Translations under genes and position numbers: made by a program
Source: Lentihominibacter faecis
GTDB lineage: Bacteria > Bacillota > Clostridia > Peptostreptococcales > Anaerovoracaceae
Assembly (NCBI RefSeq): GCF_014306095.1
Contig: NZ_JACRWC010000056.1
Span: forward strand, 1-52,737
Direction: 5' to 3'
DNA: 52,737 bases
The notes under the pieces: generated by a model
The model's database searches: none
What the model saw: only the letters and a program-made list of their open reading frames with translations
Told to the model about the DNA's origin: nothing
Shown here: positions 35,386 to 43,614 of the stretch, in pieces
Layout: every line of letters starts with the position of its first letter
How positions within the stretch are numbered: the first letter of the stretch is position 1

Positions 35386-35521
35386 CTGTTATTTATTTTC
35401 TAAACTTCCTTCTTCCCCACGACATTACATTTTACTCTACCACGGCTCGATATGCAAGCAGAGACCTTTGCAAAAGTATTGCCCGAGGATCCTGCAAAGC
35501 CTCCGGCAGTGCGCTTTGCAG

Positions 35522-35555
35522 AAAAAAGAGAGACCGTCTTCCCTGATGGTCTCTC
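35522..35555 (-). terminator. Terminator of the AGCS symporter gene
   Basis: Stem GAGAGACC/GGTCTCTC followed on the minus strand by TTTTTTC, 27 nt after the stop codon. Confidence 0.85.
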
Positions 35556-35581
35556 CTCGCAGATTCTATTATGACGCAACA

Positions 35582-37012
35582 TTATTTCCAGAAATCCGTA
35601 TCTTCCTTGACGCCGATATCCTTGGCGATAAAATGCGGATCCTTGCCTTCCTTACGCTGTTTTACATAGTCGTTGAGACATCTTACGGCAGTGCCTCCCA
35701 GGATCAGGATAGTCGGTACGTTCACAACTACGATCATGCCCTGCAGCATGTCCGCAGTATCCCATACGAATGCTGCACTTGCCACAGCACCGATGTACAC
35801 AACGGCCGTAGCGATGATTCTGAAAACCAGAAGTTCTCCTCTGCTCGGTACTCTTCTGATGATGAATTCCAGACATCCTTCACAGTAGGAATAGTTTCCG
35901 ATCAGCGTCGTGAACGCGAACAGCGACATTGCTACTGCCAGGAAAATCGGGCCGAAGCTTCCCAGTGCATCGCCCATGGATGCCTGCACATAACCAGCTG
36001 CATCTGCTGATCCATCTACCGCGTATTTTACCGGATCGATATTGGTGCTCAGACACATGAATGCCGTTGCTGAACAGATCAAAAGCGTATCGATAAATAC
36101 AGAAAGCATCTGCACCAGCCCCTGTTTTACCGGATGAGAAACATCTGCTTTTGCGGCAGCATTCGGAGCAGAACCCATACCAGCCTCGTTGGAGTACAGA
36201 CCTCTTTTGATACCCCACATAATGCAGGAGCCTGCGAATCCTCCGAAAATAGAAGGGAAATCGAATGCGCTCTTGAAAATCATTGCAAACATGTGCGGGA
36301 TGTTTGTGATATTGAGTGCCATGATCAGCAGTGATACCAGCACGTAAATAACGCCCATCACCGGAACCATAACGGCAGTGACACGAACGAGTCTCTTGGC
36401 TCCACCGATCACGATAACGCCGAAGAGGATCGCCAGGATCAGTCCTATGAGTTTCGGCGTCACGCCTGCATCGTAGAAGCTGAACGCTGCAAATGTGGAC
36501 TGCAGGTTGTAGGCAGCCAGCATATTGTATCCTACAGCGTAGATCATGATGATCAAAAAGGAAAAGATCACACCCAGCCATCTCTGCTTCAGTGCTGTCT
36601 GCATGTAGAATGCGGGACCACCGTAACTGGATCCGTCTTTATCACGTTTCTTATAGATCTGCGCCAGCGTAGATTCTATAAAGGCGGTCGCTCCACCGAT
36701 AAAGGCCGTCAGCCACATCCAGAAAATTGCGCCTGGACCTCCCAGGCAGATTGCTGTCGCTACTCCGATAATATTTCCGGTCCCGACTCTGGATGCCGTG
36801 GAAACCATCAGCGCTCCAAAAGAAGAGATCCCATTTTCACTTTTCGGTTTTTCAGCAATAACTTTAAAAGATTCCTTGAACAGACGAACCTGGATGAATT
36901 TACACCGGAATGTAAAGTACAGCCCGCCTACGATCAGGAACACTGGTACGAACCATGGCTGATACAGCACACCGCTGATCGCCAGGATCCATGAGTGAAT
37001 AACATCTAACAT
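35582..37012 (-). CDS. Alanine/glycine:cation symporter (AGCS) family protein
   Basis: 476-residue membrane protein that imports alanine or glycine with sodium. AGCS motifs: STASRVGTGNIIGVATAICLGGPGA near 71 (the family signature) and GLYSNEAGMGSAPNAAAKAD near 270. About ten to eleven membrane segments. AGGAGG precedes the ATG. Expressed from the promoter at 37107-37135, which is divergent from the ZIP promoter. It fits an amino-acid-using anaerobe together with the APC permease and NhaC. Confidence 0.92.
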   Translation of the reverse strand: MLDVIHSWILAISGVLYQPWFVPVFLIVGGLYFTFRCKFIQVRLFKESFKVIAEKPKSENGISSFGALMVSTASRVGTGNIIGVATAICLGGPGAIFWMWLTAFIGGATAFIESTLAQIYKKRDKDGSSYGGPAFYMQTALKQRWLGVIFSFLIIMIYAVGYNMLAAYNLQSTFAAFSFYDAGVTPKLIGLILAILFGVIVIGGAKRLVRVTAVMVPVMGVIYVLVSLLIMALNITNIPHMFAMIFKSAFDFPSIFGGFAGSCIMWGIKRGLYSNEAGMGSAPNAAAKADVSHPVKQGLVQMLSVFIDTLLICSATAFMCLSTNIDPVKYAVDGSADAAGYVQASMGDALGSFGPIFLAVAMSLFAFTTLIGNYSYCEGCLEFIIRRVPSRGELLVFRIIATAVVYIGAVASAAFVWDTADMLQGMIVVVNVPTILILGGTAVRCLNDYVKQRKEGKDPHFIAKDIGVKEDTDFWK

Positions 37013-37106
37013 AATTTCCGTTCCTCCTAAAAAATGACTTGAACAATACCATCATCTCTTAGTCCGTAAACCCCTAAATGCGCGCTTTTGACGCATCAGC
37101 TTCACC

Positions 37107-37135
37107 AGTATAACAGAAATTTGCAGGTTATACAA
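37107..37135 (-). promoter_or_regulatory. AGCS gene promoter
   Basis: Minus strand TTGTAT, 17-nt spacer, TATACT. Confidence 0.7.
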
Positions 37136-37141
37136 TCAAAA

Positions 37142-37170
37142 TTGCAAATCGATGCCCAGTGTGGTAAAAT
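37142..37170 (+). promoter_or_regulatory. ZIP gene promoter
   Basis: Plus strand TTGCAA, 17-nt spacer, TAAAAT. Its -35 lies only 6 bp from the -35 of the divergent AGCS promoter, so the two may interfere or share a regulator. Confidence 0.65.
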
Positions 37171-37223
37171 GAGGCTATCGATTCAGTTAGTTTTGACTAC
37201 CCCCCTAATGTAGGAGATCCCAT

Positions 37224-38000
37224 ATGAATACATTTTATGGCATTTTAATACCTTTTCTCGGAACCACACTGGGAGCCGCGTGCGTATTCTTTCTGAAAAA
37301 AGCATTGAGCGAATCTTTGCAGCGTGCTCTGACCGGCTTCGCCGCAGGTGTCATGGTAGCCGCTTCAGTGTGGAGCCTGCTGATCCCTGCCATTGAACAA
37401 GCCTCCGGAATGGGGCGACTCTCCTTCGCCCCTGCCGTGATCGGATTCTGGTGCGGTATATTGTTTCTGCTTCTGCTGGATCACGTCATCCCTCATCTCC
37501 ATAGAAACTGTGAACAGACAGAAGGACCAAAAACCCATTTGCAGCGCTCTACCATGCTGCTACTGGCCGTCACACTCCACAACATCCCGGAAGGCATGGC
37601 CGTCGGCGTCATGTACGCAGGCTACCTGTCCGGAAATGTACAGATCACTGCCGCCGGTGCACTGGCTCTCTCCCTGGGCATCGCCATCCAGAACTTCCCG
37701 GAAGGAGCCATTATCTCCATGCCCCTGCGAGCCGAGGGCATGAGCAAGTCAAAAGCCTTTCTCTGCGGAACTCTTTCTGGTATCGTTGAGCCCATCGGTG
37801 CCCTCCTGACCATCCTGGCGGCCCAGCACATCATCGCCTTCCTGCCTTATTTTCTCAGTTTCGCCGCCGGAGCCATGCTCTACGTCGTCGTAGAAGAACT
37901 CATCCCTGAAATGTCTCAGGGTCGCCACTCCAACCTGGGCACCCTCTTCTTTGCCATCGGCTTTACTATGATGATGGCTCTGGATGTAGGGCTGGGGTAA
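37224..38000 (+). CDS. ZIP-family metal transporter
   Basis: 258-residue membrane protein of the ZIP (ZupT-like) family that imports zinc or other divalent metals. Eight hydrophobic segments; metal-binding motifs LHNIPEGMAVG in helix 4 (near 118) and IQNFPEGAIIS in helix 5 (near 154), and VVEELIPEM in helix 7. A short His-containing loop lies at residues 90-105. In the IQNFPEG motif the helix-5 position usually held by histidine is glutamine, as in several bacterial relatives. AGGAG precedes the ATG. The repeat element copy 2 begins 27 bp after the stop. Confidence 0.9.
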   Translation: MNTFYGILIPFLGTTLGAACVFFLKKALSESLQRALTGFAAGVMVAASVWSLLIPAIEQASGMGRLSFAPAVIGFWCGILFLLLLDHVIPHLHRNCEQTEGPKTHLQRSTMLLLAVTLHNIPEGMAVGVMYAGYLSGNVQITAAGALALSLGIAIQNFPEGAIISMPLRAEGMSKSKAFLCGTLSGIVEPIGALLTILAAQHIIAFLPYFLSFAAGAMLYVVVEELIPEMSQGRHSNLGTLFFAIGFTMMMALDVGLG

Positions 38001-38027
38001 ACGGCTTGCTAACATCTGCTCACGTTA

Positions 38028-38369
38028 TGAATTCCCAGATCGAAAATTTTCTGACCTAATTGGGAATCAATCTCTCGATTCAGATGTCTGCTCGCGTCAT
38101 GAATTCCCAGATTTGATTTTTTCAAAGCTATATGGGAAGTTCGTTACTGTAAAGGTTTCAAGATCCATGCGCAGCACTCGCTATGATTCCTCGAAAGACA
38201 TAGAAACTATTCATCTGGGAACTGTTTTTCTCTACATTGTAAATATCTTGTAAAGCAGTTCCCAGCTTGCTGTTTTATTTTAGAAAATGGGAATTCATGA
38301 ATGAAGAAGCAGCTCATAAGCCGTAAAAAATCCAAATCAAGATCATTTTTTTCGCAATCTGGGAATTCA
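38028..38369. repeat. 342-bp inverted-unit repeat element, copy 2
   Basis: Same order and spacing as copy 1 at 24950-25292: TGAATTCC at 38028 and 38100 (72 nt apart), and reversed TGGGAATTCA at 38288 and 38360 (72 nt apart). First-to-last spacing is 332 nt here and 333 in copy 1. The terminal units are well conserved; the middle ~110 bp has diverged, but an extra CTGGGAACTG...CAGTTCCCAG hairpin arm pair (38215-38264) appears here. It occupies the gap between the ZIP gene and tRNA-Leu; no gene is seen in this 470-bp stretch. Confidence 0.85.
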
Positions 38370-38438
38370 TGATTTCCCAGATCACGCACCATACCCTATT
38401 TGTTGTACTTTCTCTTTTTGCCTGCAACTGTTGTCGCT

Positions 38439-38472
38439 AAAAAAAACTCAGAGCAAAAGCTCTGAGTTTTTA
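38439..38472. terminator. Terminator after tRNA-Leu
   Basis: Stem AAACTCAGAGC/GCTCTGAGTTT, loop AAAA, with A- and T-runs on both sides. It directly follows the tRNA 3' end on the minus strand. Confidence 0.9.
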
Positions 38473-38560
38473 TTGGTGCGGATAAGAGGATTCGAACCTC
38501 CATGAAGTTGCCCTCACACGGACCTGAACCGTGCGCGTCTGCCAATTCCGCCATATCCGC
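38473..38560 (-). tRNA. tRNA-Leu (anticodon CAG)
   Basis: Acceptor arm GCGGATA/TATCCGC with an encoded CCA end. Anticodon stem-loop CACGG-TTCAGGT-CCGTG gives anticodon CAG, reading CUG. The long variable arm and the GGTTCGAATCC T-arm are typical of class II tRNA-Leu. Confidence 0.96.
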
Positions 38561-38592
38561 AAGTTTTTTGTTTTCCTTGACGCGACTATTTC

Positions 38593-38620
38593 ATTATACA
38601 TCGTTTTGCGATTTTTGCAA
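38593..38620 (-). promoter_or_regulatory. tRNA-Leu promoter
   Basis: Minus strand TTGCAA, 16-nt spacer, TATAAT, about 30 nt before the tRNA. Confidence 0.75.
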
Positions 38621-38767
38621 GCTTTTTTTGAAATTTTTCTTGATTTTTTTCGATCTTTTTTTTGCCGTTTTCTGAATCCCTTTATTTTGCAAGGCTTTGG
38701 GTGAGTTTACCTAATGATTCAGAATTATCCATTTATCCCAGATTTCACCGCCGCGTTTTTTGGTTTA

Positions 38768-38792
38768 AAACCACTCGGATCTATTCCGAGAT
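38768..38792 (-). terminator. Weak terminator after the DUF4234 gene
   Basis: Six-bp stem CTCGGA/TCCGAG just after the stop codon, followed on the minus strand by GTGGTTTTAAA. Short stem, so tentative. Confidence 0.35.
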
Positions 38793-38794
38793 TT

Positions 38795-39178
38795 TTAATA
38801 CGGACACGTATACTCTCCGAAGTAATTTCCTCTCTGAATATCATCTGCCTTGTTAAATTCATACTGCACCAGAGCCAGGTTTATGATCTGAAATCCTAAC
38901 AGCTGCAGCACCAGATAAAGCACCCGTGTATCTGTACTTCTGTATTCCAGATACCGATTCTTGAGCATGTCTGACTTTTCTCCCAGTTTCCAGGCCCAGT
39001 AATAGCTGTAGATCCCGAAAGTGATCAGGCTCAGCAGAAATGCAATCCCTCCGGACGTCTGGTTGGGATGACGAGTCATGCGGTTGATTTCATTCGTCGC
39101 AACGATGAACCAGTAGATCTCGTATATTCCAAATGTAATGATCGAAAACACGATGCAGAGTGCAATGTTTCTTCTCAT
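38795..39178 (-). CDS. DUF4234-like small membrane protein
   Basis: 127 residues with three hydrophobic segments. FGIYEIYWFIVATNEIN and then FGIYSYYWAWKLGEK form the duplicated GIYxxYW pattern of DUF4234 proteins, whose role is unknown. A third segment follows (VLYLVLQLLGFQIINLALV). I chose ATG 39178, 10 nt after AAAGGAG; the longer upstream frame overlaps the RNase P RNA gene and is not credible. Stop is TAA at 38795. Confidence 0.75.
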   Translation of the reverse strand: MRRNIALCIVFSIITFGIYEIYWFIVATNEINRMTRHPNQTSGGIAFLLSLITFGIYSYYWAWKLGEKSDMLKNRYLEYRSTDTRVLYLVLQLLGFQIINLALVQYEFNKADDIQRGNYFGEYTCPY

Positions 39179-39230
39179 AGTGCGTCCAGCTCCTTTCTTG
39201 TCCCGAAGGTTGTCAAAACAAAAATAGAAT

Positions 39231-39592
39231 GGGCAAGGCGTAAGCCGGGTTCTGTATCTGACAATCATCTATCTTGGCTTCCTGTTACCAGAAAGCTCAT
39301 GCGACCTACCTACCGGGCAGCGACGGGCCGCCGCTTTTTCTGCCCTATTTGGTCTTGCTCCGAATGGGGTTTACACGAGAAATATGTTACCATATCTCCC
39401 TGTGAGCTCTTACCTCACAATTTCAACCTTACCACGGCATTACCCGTTTCGGCGGAATGTTTCTGTTGCACTTTCCCTACAGTTACCTGCGCCGGACGTT
39501 ATCCGGCATTCTTGCCCTGCGGAGCCCGGACTTTCCTCATACATCCCAAAGATGCACGCGATTGTCTGCCTTACCCAAAATATAAAATCCAA
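39231..39592 (-). ncRNA. rnpB: RNase P RNA (class A type)
   Basis: Catalytic RNA that trims tRNA 5' leaders. On the minus strand the universal GAGGAAAGTCCGGGCT lies near the 5' end and ACAGAACCCGGCTTA near the 3' end (they form P4 and its neighbours). The ends pair as GGGTAAGGC/GCCTTGCCC (P1). Length is about 360 nt. The promoter lies at 39606-39634. Ends are estimated to within about 10 nt. Confidence 0.95.
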
Positions 39593-39605
39593 TTGTTCCT
39601 AGAAA

Positions 39606-39634
39606 TTTATATCATACAAACTACATTTTGTAAA
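39606..39634 (-). promoter_or_regulatory. rnpB promoter
   Basis: Minus strand TTTACA, 17-nt spacer, TATAAA, ending about 15 nt before the RNA. Confidence 0.7.
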
Positions 39635-39709
39635 GGACAATTACAGCTTAGTGCGAAGCAGAGCACATTCCTCATATTTTCCAACTGCTCAGTATTTCTT
39701 CTGTTTTCA

Positions 39710-39738
39710 TTGCTTTTCTTCTTTTACAATGATATACT
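39710..39738 (+). promoter_or_regulatory. Promoter of the NhaC-family gene
   Basis: Plus strand TTGCTT, 17-nt spacer, TATACT, 75 nt before the start codon. Confidence 0.6.
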
Positions 39739-39813
39739 AAAAAAACACGTCATTTATGTCGTATCATTATTATTTACAAAGGTTATTTCACAAATCAAGG
39801 AGGAACAACACCA

Positions 39814-41397
39814 ATGGAATTAGAAGCAATAAATGCTGGTATACTTTCCATCGTGCCACCTGTGGTCGCCATCGTACTGGCACTGGTCACAAAAGAGGTG
39901 GTATTCTCCCTCGTGCTTGGCATCTTGTCGGGTACAACGATCTATGCCTTTTCCACAGGAACCGGGATCGTTGGCATTTTCGACACAACGACACAGCTGA
40001 TGGCCACAAAGCTGGGAGATAACACAACAATGATCATATTCCTCTGTCTGCTGGGTATTCTTGTAGCACTGGTAAACCGTGCCGGAGGTTCCCGCGCATA
40101 CGGAGAATGGGCTGTAAAAAAACTTAAAAGCAAACGAAGCGCATCGGTTGCTACAGCCTTTCTGGGGATCCTGATCTTTATCGATGACTATTTCAACTGC
40201 CTGACAGTAGGTACCGTTATGCGTCCGGTAACAGACCGTTTCGATATGTCCCGGGAAAAGCTGGCATATCTCATCGATGCTACTGCAGCGCCGATCTGTA
40301 TCATCGCACCGATTTCATCATGGGCAGCATCCGTAATGTCATATTATCCAGAATCAGCATCCCACAGCGGAATGACCGCATTCCTGTCATCCATCCCGAT
40401 GAACCTGTATGCCATCCTGACCATCTTCATGGTATTCTACATGGCGATCCGCAAGAACGGGGACTTCGGCCCGATGCTCAAGGCGGAAATGGCTGCAACA
40501 AAAGGGATTCATGAAGGAAGACTGGAACAGGGCATCGCAGAAAAAGAATTTCTGGAACAGCTGGAGAACTCCAAAGGCAAGATCTGCGACCTGGTTATAC
40601 CGATCCTGTTCCTGATCGTAGCCTGCATCCTGTCCATGCTGTATGTAGGCGGATACTGGGGCGAAGAAAAGATGAGCCTTTTCGATGCGTTCGGAAACAC
40701 CGACGCCGGAACTGCACTGGCACTGGGTGCGCTGGTTACGCTGATCTTCTCCTTCATCTACTTTATGCTTAGAAAAGTCCTGACATTCCGTGACTTTTTC
40801 AAATGCATCAATCCAGGAGTAAACTCCATGGTAGCAGCATGTATCATCCTGACGCTGGCATGGACCATCAGCGGCGTCTGCAGAGATCTGCTTTCCACAG
40901 GTCCTTACGTAGCACATCTGGTAGAGACATCCGGTGTACCGGTCGGCATCCTTCCGGCACTGATATTCGTAGTGGCATGCTTCCTCTCCTTCTCGACAGG
41001 AACGGCATGGGGAACTTTCGGGATCCTAATCCCTATCATCATCTCCATCTGCGAAGTAGCTGCACCGGAACTGCTGATCGTAACACTGTCCGCTACACTT
41101 GCAGGCTCCGTATTCGGCGATCACACATCCCCGATCTCCGACACGACGATCCTGGCGTCTACTGGTGCACAGTGCAACCACCTGAAACACGTTGGAACTC
41201 AGGTACCATATGCCTGCACCGTAGCCGTATGCTGCCTGATCGGATATATCATCGCAGGTTTTACCGGCAAACTGGGACTGGCTGCCTGCACAGCTATCAC
41301 GCTGCCGTCTGCACTGGTTCTGCTCTTTATCGCGCTTATCATCATGCGCAAGATCGCAGGTCCTGCAAGATATCAGAACAAAGCTGCACAGGAATAA
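39814..41397 (+). CDS. NhaC-family Na+/H+ antiporter or amino-acid antiporter
   Basis: 527-residue membrane protein with about twelve hydrophobic segments. Family features: IFIDDYFNCLTVGTVMRPV near 126 (paired acidic residues in a membrane helix) and SLSVFGDHTSPISDTTI-like stretch AGSVFGDHTSPISDTTILAS near 430, the NhaC signature. Members exchange sodium for protons, or in some lineages malate/lactate or amino acids. AAGGAGG precedes the ATG. It is monocistronic, ending at a strong bidirectional terminator. Confidence 0.88.
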   Translation: MELEAINAGILSIVPPVVAIVLALVTKEVVFSLVLGILSGTTIYAFSTGTGIVGIFDTTTQLMATKLGDNTTMIIFLCLLGILVALVNRAGGSRAYGEWAVKKLKSKRSASVATAFLGILIFIDDYFNCLTVGTVMRPVTDRFDMSREKLAYLIDATAAPICIIAPISSWAASVMSYYPESASHSGMTAFLSSIPMNLYAILTIFMVFYMAIRKNGDFGPMLKAEMAATKGIHEGRLEQGIAEKEFLEQLENSKGKICDLVIPILFLIVACILSMLYVGGYWGEEKMSLFDAFGNTDAGTALALGALVTLIFSFIYFMLRKVLTFRDFFKCINPGVNSMVAACIILTLAWTISGVCRDLLSTGPYVAHLVETSGVPVGILPALIFVVACFLSFSTGTAWGTFGILIPIIISICEVAAPELLIVTLSATLAGSVFGDHTSPISDTTILASTGAQCNHLKHVGTQVPYACTVAVCCLIGYIIAGFTGKLGLAACTAITLPSALVLLFIALIIMRKIAGPARYQNKAAQE

Positions 41398-41443
41398 ACC
41401 GCAGCGAACAAAATGACAAAACCATTACGAATCACATAACTAA

Positions 41444-41498
41444 AACCCGCTCAGAAAACATCCATTATTCAAAGGATGCTCCTGAGCGGGTATTTTTT
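41444..41498. terminator. Bidirectional terminator between NhaC and the sensor kinase
   Basis: Stem ACCCGCTCAG/CTGAGCGGGT with an inner CATCC/GGATG pair. It is followed by ATTTTTTTA on plus and TTTTAG on minus. Confidence 0.9.
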
Positions 41499-41538
41499 TA
41501 TGCAAAGCCTGCTCCGCAGGCTGTATACTGCTTTACCG

Positions 41539-42849
41539 TCATACCTCCATCACGACATCGATGTAAAAAACCTTATCGTCATGAGAAAAACGAGCAGTAC
41601 CATTATATTTTTCTGCGGTGATCCGAATCGAAGAAAGTCCGATTCCCGAACCGTCTTTTCTGGACGAAGCATATTTTCCGTCTTTTTTTCGTACCTCATC
41701 ATCGAAGCTGTTTGATGAAACAATATACAGGTCACGTTCATTTTTTAATAACACCGAAAAGTGATGGAAACGCTCACTCTCTTTTGCAGTAAGACAACCG
41801 TGATACACATTTTCCAGCAGATTCCCCAGCATACTACAAAGGTCATTGTCGGAAATTTTGCAGTCTGAAAGGGAGATCTCCCACTGTCTGCGCACGCCGT
41901 ACATCTCCAGCAGCGTTTCATAATAATTCAGCAGTGCATTGACAGAAAGGTTACGACACCATGCTCTGATCTCATTCTGCGGCAGATCCGCAACAAAACT
42001 CTGAAGATAGTCTTTCAGCGCCTCCACATCATTTTGTTCCGCCAGATTCAGCATCGTAATGGCTGATTGTCTAAAATCATGCCGTATCCTGGACGATTCT
42101 TCTATGTATGTCTGCTGGGCAATATACTGATGCTCCTGCATCTGCATAAGCTGTATCCTCTCTCGCTGATCCAGGCTCTGGATCAGTTCCATCGCCACAA
42201 AGTAAAAACTCACATAGATGATCAGCATCAGCAAAAACATACCGCTTAGCACAAACAGATACAGGAAAAACATATTACCGAAATACAAATGACTGTAATC
42301 CCTTGGCTGAATGACATAATTGCCGGCAGAAAATATGAGAGGTGCCGGGATCATAACATACCAGACTCTGGCATGGAACAGTTGATCCACGAGCCGGCAT
42401 CCGTATTTCAGCAGCAAATGAGCAAGCAGCAATGTAAGGCTCACACTGAAAATCAGCTGCACTCCCGTCGCCATAACACAGGAATCGGACCTATTTTCTG
42501 TTGGATGTATCCATGCATCTACAGTGATGGCGTAATCCGACATAAACGATAAAAGTGCGATTGCCAGGAAAAATATAGCCAGCTTTTCGCCAAGACCGCA
42601 CTTGACCATCCTGTAATAAAACACAAAGCACATTATAATTACAGCAAAGAACACCAGATCTCCATTCACGCCCAGCGATAAGGTCGAAAAAATACCTGCC
42701 AGTGAAAGCGATGTGATTCCTCCTGCAGCGATACCCGCAGTCGTTTTAGCGGAATACTTCAACTGGTTTTTCATCGGAAGAAAGCAGATCGCGGCCGCCG
42801 GTATCAAGCATAAATACTGAATGAATTCTGCCAGATAAACCTGGTTCAT
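41539..42849 (-). CDS. AgrC/ComD-type sensor histidine kinase
   Basis: 436 residues. The N-terminal ~225 residues contain six to seven membrane segments, the layout of peptide-sensing HPK10 kinases. A dimerisation helix carries the phospho-acceptor in RIRHDFRQSAITML near 258. The GHKL ATPase domain has the N box LGNLLENVYHG near 345 and G box GSGIGLSSIRI near 400. The start overlaps the stop of the response-regulator gene by 4 nt. No autoinducer peptide or AgrB-like processing gene is visible nearby, so the signal is unknown. Confidence 0.87.
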   Translation of the reverse strand: MNQVYLAEFIQYLCLIPAAAICFLPMKNQLKYSAKTTAGIAAGGITSLSLAGIFSTLSLGVNGDLVFFAVIIMCFVFYYRMVKCGLGEKLAIFFLAIALLSFMSDYAITVDAWIHPTENRSDSCVMATGVQLIFSVSLTLLLAHLLLKYGCRLVDQLFHARVWYVMIPAPLIFSAGNYVIQPRDYSHLYFGNMFFLYLFVLSGMFLLMLIIYVSFYFVAMELIQSLDQRERIQLMQMQEHQYIAQQTYIEESSRIRHDFRQSAITMLNLAEQNDVEALKDYLQSFVADLPQNEIRAWCRNLSVNALLNYYETLLEMYGVRRQWEISLSDCKISDNDLCSMLGNLLENVYHGCLTAKESERFHHFSVLLKNERDLYIVSSNSFDDEVRKKDGKYASSRKDGSGIGLSSIRITAEKYNGTARFSHDDKVFYIDVVMEV

Positions 42850-43589
42850 TTTCTTCCCCTTTCTTCGGAACTTCTTCGGATCTTAGCGAATTCGTAATCA
42901 CGCCACTGCTGCTTCAGTTTTGTCGCATTGCGCATCGTAATAGGTACCGTGATCCCGCAGGACAACTTACAATCCCGCTTGGACATTTCCAGAATATGAT
43001 CCATATTGCACAAAACCCCGCGACTCACCTGCAGGAAACGCTCATCCTCGATCAGCTGCTCTGCCAGTACGCCATAGTACATTCTTGGACGGTATTCGTT
43101 TCCATCGACATCATAGATCCTCGTACTGTGATTATCCGCATACAGACATACGATTTCTGAATACATCAATCTGATTTCCAGGTTGTTGTACAGAAATGAG
43201 AAAAACTGATCCTTATTGGGAATGATTTTCAGTGCATCGAGAAGACAATTCGTGATCTGTTCCAGATCCACTGGTTTTTCCACATAATCAAAGGCATGAC
43301 ACGAAAACGCATTTTTCATATGATCCTAGCTTGATGTCAGGAAAATCAGGATCACATGGCTGTCAAATTTGCGGATCTGCTCCGCCGTTTCCACACCATC
43401 CATCCCATCCATAAAAATATCCATAAAGATAATATCATAGCTGTGTGCCGTGAAATGATTCAAAAAATCCTCACCGCTTGCGAAACAATCGAGTTTGTAA
43501 TGCAGCCGCTGCTCCGCTGCGAACTCTCCCAGCAGCATCGCAACATGATCGCGTAATTCTTTCTTGTCATCCACTAAAGCAAATCTCAT
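42846..43589 (-). pseudogene. LytTR-type response regulator with an in-frame TAG
   Basis: 248 codons in one frame from ATG 43589 (ACAGGAG ahead) to the stop overlapping the kinase gene. The receiver domain has VDDKKELRD, FMDIFMDGMDG (phospho-aspartate) and IFLTSS. Then comes TAG where most relatives have a charged residue (probably GAG, one base change), followed directly by DHMKNAFSCHAFDYVEKPVD. The LytTR DNA-binding domain follows (LYADNHSTRIYDVDGNEY, FLQVSRGVLCNMDHI). Apart from that codon it looks fully intact. Options: recent nonsense mutation, sequence error, or partial suppression. Confidence 0.82.
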
Positions 43590-43614
43590 CTCTTACTCCT
43601 GTTTCCTCTACCAC

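Noticed and set aside
35480..35505. CTGCAAAGCCTCCGG motif resembling part of a c-di-GMP-I (GEMM) riboswitch; similar CTGCAAAG(C)C words recur near 5580, 32305, 44397 and 49570
   Set aside because: The GNRA-containing first arm and paired helices of GEMM are missing; two of the occurrences lie inside coding sequence where the word encodes EALQ.
42846..43589. Genome-wide reassignment of TAG as a sense codon
   Set aside because: TAG is used as the normal final stop in several genes here (M23/deacetylase, rsmE, EFR1, gpmI), and the other in-frame TAGs lie in genes with additional frameshifts.
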